A stretch of 64,000 bases of DNA from Lepiota brunneoincarnata (taxonomy: Eukaryota > Basidiomycota > Agaricomycetes > Agaricales > Agaricaceae): assembly GCA_023014365.1 (NCBI GenBank), contig JAEBUN010000073.1:1-64000 (forward strand), given 5' to 3'. How positions within the stretch are numbered: position 1 is the first letter of the stretch; each line of letters opens with the position of its first letter. The translations under genes were made by a program, and so were the position numbers. The notes below the pieces were generated by a model. That model was given only the letters and a program-made list of their open reading frames with translations, had not been told where the DNA came from and made no database searches. Positions 57,109 to 64,000 of the stretch are shown here, in pieces.

Positions 57109-59383
57109 GCTATTTAGCTGACATCATACTAGCTCTTGCTACCACTTCCCACCTAGTTTACGTCGCTCCGCCGGGGTCATCTTGCGGTGGGGGTGTCCGG
57201 ACGATGAGGTCGACGACGCTGCCATCGAACTCTGTATAGGTACCGTCATCATTTTCATGCTTCAACAGCGCTCACAGAAAACGACCCGTTCCAACATACC
57301 TCGTTGGCCTGCGCGATGGGGTGGCTCTGCTTGCGTTCGAGTTGGCGTGAGCTTGAGCTGCTTGCATTCTTGGAGGGTCCCGAGTTCGATTTCATGATTT
57401 GTTGAGGCATGGCGTTGGTTGTCGGTGGACTGGGGCTGGATGATTCTGTATGGGCAAGTGTATATGGTGTGCAAGGACCACTGCTGGCTCACCGTTTTAT
57501 ACCTTTCGATCCAACCGCTGACACGCCCAAACGTAAAAGCGGACAACTACTGTCCAGGGACTGGAATAGAATCGACTATTGGAGACATTCATTTCAGAGG
57601 TAGTAGACTGGAATGCAGTAGGCATGTGTTCGCGAGACACTGGTTCCATTGTTTACTTTTACCCTAAATCCAATCACAGTGTATTTGCTCAGACGATCTG
57701 CTTCTCCTAATCATGGGCTCTCTGTCTCGTATATATGTGCTGCATTTGTGTGCAGCACACTGAAGCTCCCCAAACTTGATACCGACGCGTCGGGCAATCA
57801 CTGGGCGTTTCACATCCCTGGCCCCACGTGCCTGGCCCCTCGCCATCCTTCTCCATTGGACATTCGTCCCTGTTCACAACGCCTCCGTCAGTGTCTTCAA
57901 CCAGTAGTTTCAAACGTCCGCGAGCCGAGTTGCACTCCACGCATGCCGCCGTATGTATACGGCAAGGGTCGACACCCAACCCAAATATGGCAATAGTGGA
58001 AGATCCGACTATGCCCCTGCGCCACGCCCGCCATCGCCTGCCTCTCCATTCTCTTAGTTGAGTTGTCCCACTCCCCATCGTACAAGACCTACCCCACTCC
58101 AGGTTTCCAATTGGGCGGGAAAACTGGTCGGTGGATCGGACCCCCCGCAGGGTCGGACCCGATCGCATGGCTATTAAGAACCCTTGTCGCACCGAACTTG
58201 AGTGTTAACACCCTTCATCTTTAGTCCCCCCGAAACACCTCGTCACAACCCCCGCCCAGTACGCATGGCAGTGCTGGAAAAATTGAATGTGGATTGCAGG
58301 GTAGCCTGGGCGTTGTTGTCGTATCTAGAGAGACCTCCAAGCGGTGTCTGCGCTGGAACCGTTACATGAATATGTATTGTGTGGGTTTTCAAACGGTGAG
58401 CATTAGTAGAGGTCGGGTTGTTCCCCTGTGTTGAGCAACTCATGAAATCCAGGAGGATGCTGATGGAGGGGTGATCGGTGAGTAAGTTGGTTATTGCGAA
58501 ATTGAGTATTGCGGCAGATATGGTAAGGGTCGACACTCGGCCCGGATATAGCAAGTGTCTCCTTCAGCATCCCCCCAGGCCCAAGGCCTCTCCATGCTCC
58601 CCATCCTGCAAGACCTGCCCCTCTCTGCTGTTCCAATTGGGCGGGAAAACCGGTCAGTGCGCGGGAAACCTTGCAGGGTCGTTGCATTGCTTTAAAACCC
58701 TCGGCGCATCGTCATGCTGGGCGCTAAGCCTCTTCGCCTTCTGTCCCACCTGCCACCTTGGCTCTCTTTCCTGGGCCCCCTGTCTGCTCGGTTCTCACGA
58801 CAGCGCTGGGGCTTGGATCCTTCCACATGCGCAGTGGGTGGATCCAAGCTCCAGTCTAGGGTATGTTTCTGTCTGGTTCTTGTTTGCTCTCACCTTTCCC
58901 GGGACTTTTCTAGGCAGGTTGGATACAGGAGGATGTCTATGGGTGTTTAGGACATGATTGGATTGATTTTTCGAGTGTTTTATCTTTCAAAAATTCCTGA
59001 GCGCTGCACCAGCGCATCTCACTCCGGAGTCTGAGAATTTTACACCCACTTTTTGATGCATATTTTTTCGCTTGTTGACCTCTTGTGCTTCGGCTACTTG
59101 GTTTGTACCTGATGTATGAAAAAAAGGACTTGGTGTTTTCTTTTACATATGAATTGATTAGGGATTCAGCATTCAAGTTGATAAAGACTTTAGGGCAGGT
59201 CAACTGGATTGAATGGCCAAGCATTGTGCCCAAATCTGCCAAGGCAATAAATAGTTTTACCTAGTCCAATCTTGAGTAAACAAGCCCTGCTTGCTCCTCC
59301 TTAGCCCAGCAACCAAGCAACTGGAAAAAATGCCCAAGGGAAAGTCCTCTAGCCAAGAAAAAGCCCAAAAAGGAAGCAAGGTA
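56924..59383. repeat. Direct repeat, right copy (partner 5731-8190)
   Basis: Co-linear with 5731-8190 at an offset of 51193. It carries ParB exon 1, here connected to the whole ParB-like gene, the 2.2 kb intergenic region (57109-59329) with its E2F-like sites and hairpin, and TET/JBP exon 1. Non-coding apart from those exons, as far as I can see. Confidence 0.95.
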
Positions 59384-59424
59384 GGTGCTTAGGCAATGTG
59401 TTTTGACCTTGAGGCCTTTGGTAG
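59330..59424 (+). pseudogene. TET/JBP-like gene, orphan exon 1
   Basis: ATG at 59330 begins MPKGKSSSQEKAQKGSK, identical in protein to the opening of the gene at 8137, followed by the donor GTAGGTGCTTAGG. The intron runs only to about 59424, where the sequence changes to the repeat seen at 10676 onward. The catalytic part is missing. Confidence 0.75.
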
Positions 59425-59427
59425 TGG

Positions 59428-60770
59428 GGATGCAGGCCCTTTGAGGTTCATTGATAGCCTCGATGTATCTCGTAACCTGTTCATTGCGTAGACCTACCAG
59501 CTCGCGATATAGGTATAAACCCCTACTGTACTGGCGTAGATACTCCAGAAAAATCATAGGACCTCCCTCTCTCTCCAATTACCTTCCCACAGTCAAGAGA
59601 GCAGAAGGGCACGAAAACGCGATATGCTCCATTTTTTAACGCATGTGCTACTTAATTTCTCAGACTACATCAGCTCTTATCGGACAAGTGCTCCTCCAGT
59701 TTCGACTGGTGTTCGCCGATAGCAGCGACGTTCTTTGGCGCAGCACTTTTCTATCTACATTGTAAGACTAGTCAGCAGGGATCCCAATGTCCTCTTGTTG
59801 ACTCCGCGATTCCCATCGGCTCTACAGGCGGCACATCCGAGATGCACTGTAGAACGACTTCGGCGTTCGCAAAAAATATAGTAAAACGCGAGTGCAACCG
59901 GCGGAACGGTTGCCGGGCTCAAGTCCGTCGAACGAGTGATAGTGAGAGAGAGTGAAAATAATATTTGGGGGAACTAGAGTAACGACAGTGAGCTTTTAGA
60001 GGAACGAAGAGAGAGGCGCGGGGGGAACTAACTAGAGAGGTGCTCGAGCACCCATATTTATACTACGAGTCCAAGACAATTAGCTACCGAAATATAGAAT
60101 AAGTTGCGATGGAAAGCGAATATGTATCTGTGCAGGCAAAGGAGAGGACTACGCTGAGGAAGGAGGGGCATTGTGCCACCGGGAGCGACAATGCCTCGGG
60201 AGTCGAGTCGCGCCGGGACAAATGGTGAGGAGGGAGCGCGCAACGAGCTGTGCGCATAGCCGCGTTTCCTCCCTCGCAACACACTCCCACTACAGTCTAA
60301 CATGGAACTGCCGCTCGATGAGGCACCACCCTCCCTACGCCGCTTCTCCGTCTCGCTTCACTGATGGTGCGCTGCGTTGCGTCTCTCGTTTTCGGCCTAA
60401 CCGTGGGAACCCAAGTGCCTGCTCACTGAGTCGGCGTGTCTCGCTCTAACCAACAGCTGGCGGTTATTGCCGGCAACCCGCTGGAAAATGAGGGAACTCA
60501 ACAAGCTGGCTGGCCAGACTCTGCACCGTGTTTTCTTCGTCTCCTCCTGATAGTTGCATGCGTCAACCTTCTTAGTGTCTTCCTGAACGTTCCTATTCCG
60601 TCAATAAAATTGAGCAATTCTCTTGTCCCTTCCTCCGTTGGGAAGATCCTCTAGAGTTCTTGTAGTCTCCCTGCGCCAGTCACGCTTGTGGTCCTCTCTC
60701 TTCCCTGTCCTTTTCAGCCAGTAGATGGCCTGTTCTGAGATGAACTAGGATATTCCCCTGGATCGTTTCT
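59428..60770. repeat. Repeat shared with 10676-12770, no gene seen
   Basis: 59428-60375 matches 10676-11640 and about 60376-60770 matches 12305-12770. The LTR-like sequence at 11641-12331 is absent. It includes the hairpin GCAACCGGCGGAACGGTTGC (about 59894-59913). Confidence 0.7.
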
Positions 60771-61140
60771 CCATTTTTGGAATCCGCTGTAAGAGTGAAT
60801 AACAAGATATAGAGATGGATAGGAACTTCTGGTCGTATATTTGGCTGGAGAATATGTCTCCACAAGCTATACTGCATATAGAAGTAGAGGGCGAGCTCAT
60901 GTGAATAGGTAATTCTTCCTCGACCATCGAATGCTATCTCTCGTCCCGCTCATTCTCCGGTCATTCTCCCTTTAGTGAGGTCGCCCGCACACGGCGCCCT
61001 TTCATTTCCTGAGGATTTCCGGTGGGTTCTTTCTCTCATCTTGATTCGCCTGCTGCTACTGCCTTCCCTGCCTCATCCACCTGCTCATAACCCTCCACTC
61101 CTGAGTGCGAGAAGGAAATCATTATAGATGACTATTTCAC
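60771..61140 (-). mobile_element. LTR-like remnant, minus orientation
   Basis: Minus strand: TATATGC (complement of 60872-60880), GGAGA/TCTCC hairpin (60847-60861), then AAATATACGACCAG (complement of 60825-60845). This is the same order as at 10417-10460. It is short and eroded. Confidence 0.35.
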
Positions 61141-61199
61141 TACAGTGCGCGCAAGTGAACATTACAAGGTAATAATCCCTTTATACAGATGGCGCGGAA

Positions 61200-61457
61200 T
61201 GGAACAGATGGACCTCTGATTCCAGCCATGTGCTGTGATGGCTCTTCAGGAGCTGAGGTACACCTTGTCTTGCTCTTCGAGGATACGAACTTGGCTGCCA
61301 TCCATGCTACGCGTGTATCGATAAGGGGTATGCATCGCGTGTACTGAAGGTATAGCGTGGGAAGCGGACGCATACCGTATAGGGAAGGCGCAATACGTGA
61401 GGGTACGCCTACCGTATAAGGAATGCGTGGACATCCGCGTCTGCAATAGGAAGAGGG
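61200..61457. repeat. Diverged ParB-element flank, very old copy
   Basis: GTACGCCTACCGTATAAGGA followed by ATGCGTGGACATCC resembles 13752-13790 (GTACACGCCTGCCGCATTGG, GAATGCGTGGACAC). Too eroded for boundaries. Confidence 0.35.
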
Positions 61458-61511
61458 GGTGCTAATCGCGTGTAAGGTGCTAATCGCGTGTAAGGTGCTA
61501 ATCGCGTGTAA
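61458..61511 (+). repeat. 18-bp tandem repeat, 3 perfect copies
   Basis: GGTGCTAATCGCGTGTAA at 61458, 61476 and 61494. 61512-61850 downstream shows no gene. Confidence 0.95.
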
Positions 61512-61849
61512 GGCGCGTACGGCGCGGGCAACCGTAGTGATGCGAATGTCTTGTTAGCCAAGCTGATTGGCCTTGCTACTCGCGACAGTATCTACGAATG
61601 AACAGGATGAAAATGGGTAAATATAAGGTATAAAACCGGTGCTTGGCTGACATATCTCACTTGCGACATGACTCATCGCGCGTGCCGACATGTTATATCG
61701 CACGTTGATCGCTGATAAATAGCATCGTTTGCCCCTTTGAGAGGAAACCGTCGGCGGGCGACCTCGCTAAAGGGGAACGGCCAACGAATGAGCGGGACTC
61801 GAGATGGTATTCGGAGGTCAGGGGAGGAATTCTCTATTTAACATGAGCT

Positions 61850-62460
61850 CGCCTCCAATTTATACTATGTACCTACTTGAGCTATTTAACACATCAATTT
61901 TTTTTGGAATGTTTTGGATTGTGTGGACGGTAGGTTCATTTTGTGACTGGATTACCACCGCAAAGCTCGCAATTAGCACATAACTCCAGGTACGATCCTC
62001 TGCATTTTTAGGCATAGCAAGAGGGATATAGAGTGTGGAGAGCGAACAACGGCTGCTCGCGTAGCACCCGTCATCCCGTCTTCCAGTAGCCCAGATGAGA
62101 CCGCGGAGAGAACCACAGTGCCCACACGCTACGCGACCAGCAACACGCATGGACATGCCATGCAAGTTCTGTTGTGTCTCTCCCCTTCCGTAGTAAAAAC
62201 GTACGGTACTCTACTTAACCCCAATCTAAATAAGTCTAGCTCGTAGGATGGAAACTAGCTAGAAATTTGTATTACAGGGTAGCGATATCCAAGTTCTTCC
62301 CTCTCTCATTTTCTCTCTCTCTCCTATTTTTTCTGGTTCTGGTTCTCACCCTCTCTCTCTCTTCGCTTCTCCCCGTCCTCTGGGTCAAGGCTTTGCAACT
62401 GATGGACGCAGTCGTGCTCGCTTATTATAGAAGGCGTGGACATCTGGATCGGTAAGAGGG
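61850..62460 (+). mobile_element. LTR-like remnant
   Basis: TC-rich tract at 62299-62365, then GGGTCAAGGCTTTGCAACTG and ATGGACGCAGTCGTGCTCGC, matching the pattern at 46340-46390. No genes. Confidence 0.35.
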
Positions 62461-63600
62461 GAGAGGACCTTGACCTTGCCGGGGGAACGCCCGGTCAACA
62501 GAACTAGCGGAGGAGGATAAGTCCCAGCCAGGGAAGAGGAAGACTTAAAGGGGGAACTAAGGACCCTACCAAGGTCAAGGTTGGGTTGCTGGGAAAGTGA
62601 CCATTCTATTCCACCACACCGAACAGTCACAGTTGGGGGCAGAGGGAGGACGCCGCACCGGTGCCGGCACCCCCGCCTTGAGCCCTGTTGTGTGAGGTGT
62701 GAGGGGGAGTGGGCAGCCATGGACGGATGGACGGAGAGGGGGGACGAAGCAGGACGGACCCAAAAAAAAAAGGCGTTGGATTCTAACAAGATTCTTGGGG
62801 ATGGCCTCCGCTCCCGAATGGATCTGCTACTTGTAGACGATATTTCTCGAAAGGGGCGAGTTATGGCGAGTTATGATCTTTACTGACAACAGCTTAAAAA
62901 GAATTACAGTCGGTCGGTGTTTATAACACACGCCGGTAGCTCACCCGCACCCGCTGTACTTGCAATGATGTCGGGAGGAGCGACGATAATGGAAATGGAA
63001 TGAATAGGGATGATGGAAAGGAAATGGGGATGGATGGAATGGGATGGGATAGATGGGATGGGATAGATGGAATGGAACCGGGGGGGATGGTTGGATGGTT
63101 GGTCATGCCAGGCCAGGCCGGGCTAGACCGGACGTGACGTATTTGATCCTGATCTGGAAACGGGGGACTCTCTCTCTCTCTTTCTCTCTCAGAAATCTTG
63201 TCTTCCCCGGTTTTCGAAGCCCGGTGGTTGTTTCACCAACTACACTCGCCCCTTTGTTTGGACGTGTTAGCGCTGTTTTGTTTGCGTTTTGTTTGTGTTT
63301 CGTTTTGGCTTCGGTTTCGTTTCGGTGCTTCTCACGTGCTGAAGAGTCCGCCTCTCTTCAGTTTGGTGGACACAAACACAACCGATTAGTAAATCTTCGC
63401 ACAGTAAATATCCGTACAACTTTCGCCGGTAATTTGTTCACATTATGCAGTACAGGCAATCCCTCCCAGCTGATCACCCCACACTCAACTACGTACCTCC
63501 TCAACAATCGACTGATCCAATCCTCATTCCCAAACCAGCTCAATTTAATTCCCGAGTAGGTCTGAATTGGGCTTACAGTTTTAGTGCGTCATTGATTTAA
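62461..63600. mobile_element. LTR-like and low-complexity sequence
   Basis: 62990-63100 is a GGATGG/GGAATGG-rich low-complexity run. 63160-63350 has a TC run, then TTTCGAAGCCCGGTGGTTGT and a GTTTTGTTTG-rich U5-like region as at 47600-47720. A proline-rich frame at about 63440-63550 (NYVPPQQSTDPILIPKPAQ) could be the start of a gag, but it is too short to call. 62461-62990 shows nothing I can name. Confidence 0.3.
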
Positions 63601-64000
63601 TATAGCACCTTATTGCTGCTGATCCAGACCCCACAGACTACATACGCTTTGTATATCCTAGTGACGGTGGAGTTCGCGTGTTCTCCGGAAACTTTACAGG
63701 AATATTGTAGGGCTGCCACTGAGTTCGGGGGTAAAACACGTTTATTTCGGTAACTACGTGGCGCGTATCTTATAAGTTCTACGTGTCCGAATGTCCACGA
63801 GTCTGTGAACTAAAGGAGCGATAAGTATGTAAAACCTAGAGAACGTAGCTGAGATAAGGAGCGAGTTTCTACGTCATTGGGCGAACGATATTAACCCATA
63901 CAATCGTGACGTCCTCGCGTAGCCGAGAGGAAGTCCTTACAATATTAAAGAACAAAGTGGAAAGGGAAGAAGACGAGGATGCAAGAATAACACAAGAAAG
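63601..64000. other. No feature recognised
   Basis: Nothing with coding structure, and no similarity to other parts of the window, was noticed. Confidence 0.5.

Overview
The window looks like a transposon-dense, gene-poor stretch of a basidiomycete (Agaricomycete-type) genome. The evidence is short introns of about 45-65 nt with GTRNGT donors and CTRAC-like branch points, a FunK1-type fungal kinase, a fungal TET/JBP-like dioxygenase, a Tnp2 (CACTA) transposase and Ty3/gypsy elements. No ordinary housekeeping gene is intact. I saw no rRNA, tRNA or CRISPR.

Layout. 1-4663: truncated Ty3/gypsy copy A on the minus strand (integrase, RNase H, RT, protease, gag), running off the left edge. 4665-5650: 3' end and flank of a ParB-like gene. 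5731-9721: exon 1 of that ParB-like gene (minus), a 2.2 kb shared upstream region, and a complete divergent TET/JBP-like dioxygenase gene (8137-9721). 9722-17443: LTR remnants, dispersed repeats and gene scraps. 17444-28616: Ty3/gypsy copy B. It has a 1.24 kb 3' LTR, a polypurine tract, two intron-bearing genes antisense to gag-pol (one with a fully open six-exon model), a truncated pol, gag, PBS and a truncated 5' LTR. 28618-51932: a 2.6 kb near-identical inverted repeat carrying a FunK1 kinase pseudogene. Its spacer (31242-34870) holds decayed GCN2-like eIF2-alpha kinase and myo-inositol oxygenase genes. The right arm is split by a 14.4 kb CACTA element (36032-50463) with its own transposase and accessory genes. 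52129-57108: a multi-exon ParB/Srx-like gene (minus). 56924-59383: second copy of the shared upstream region, here followed by only exon 1 of the TET/JBP gene. 59428-64000: further repeats and LTR debris.

How the pieces relate. The two copies of the 2.4 kb block (5731-8190 and 56924-59383) line up at a constant offset of 51193. They show that the ParB-like gene and the TET/JBP-like gene form a divergent pair. The left locus kept the dioxygenase and lost ParB beyond exon 1; the right locus kept ParB and lost the dioxygenase beyond exon 1. The gypsy element is unusual for its antisense genes and for about 25 copies of the palindrome TAAGCTTA spread over coding, intronic and LTR sequence of this family, with none noticed elsewhere. 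The CACTA insertion can be defined to the base because the other arm of the inverted repeat preserves the empty site.
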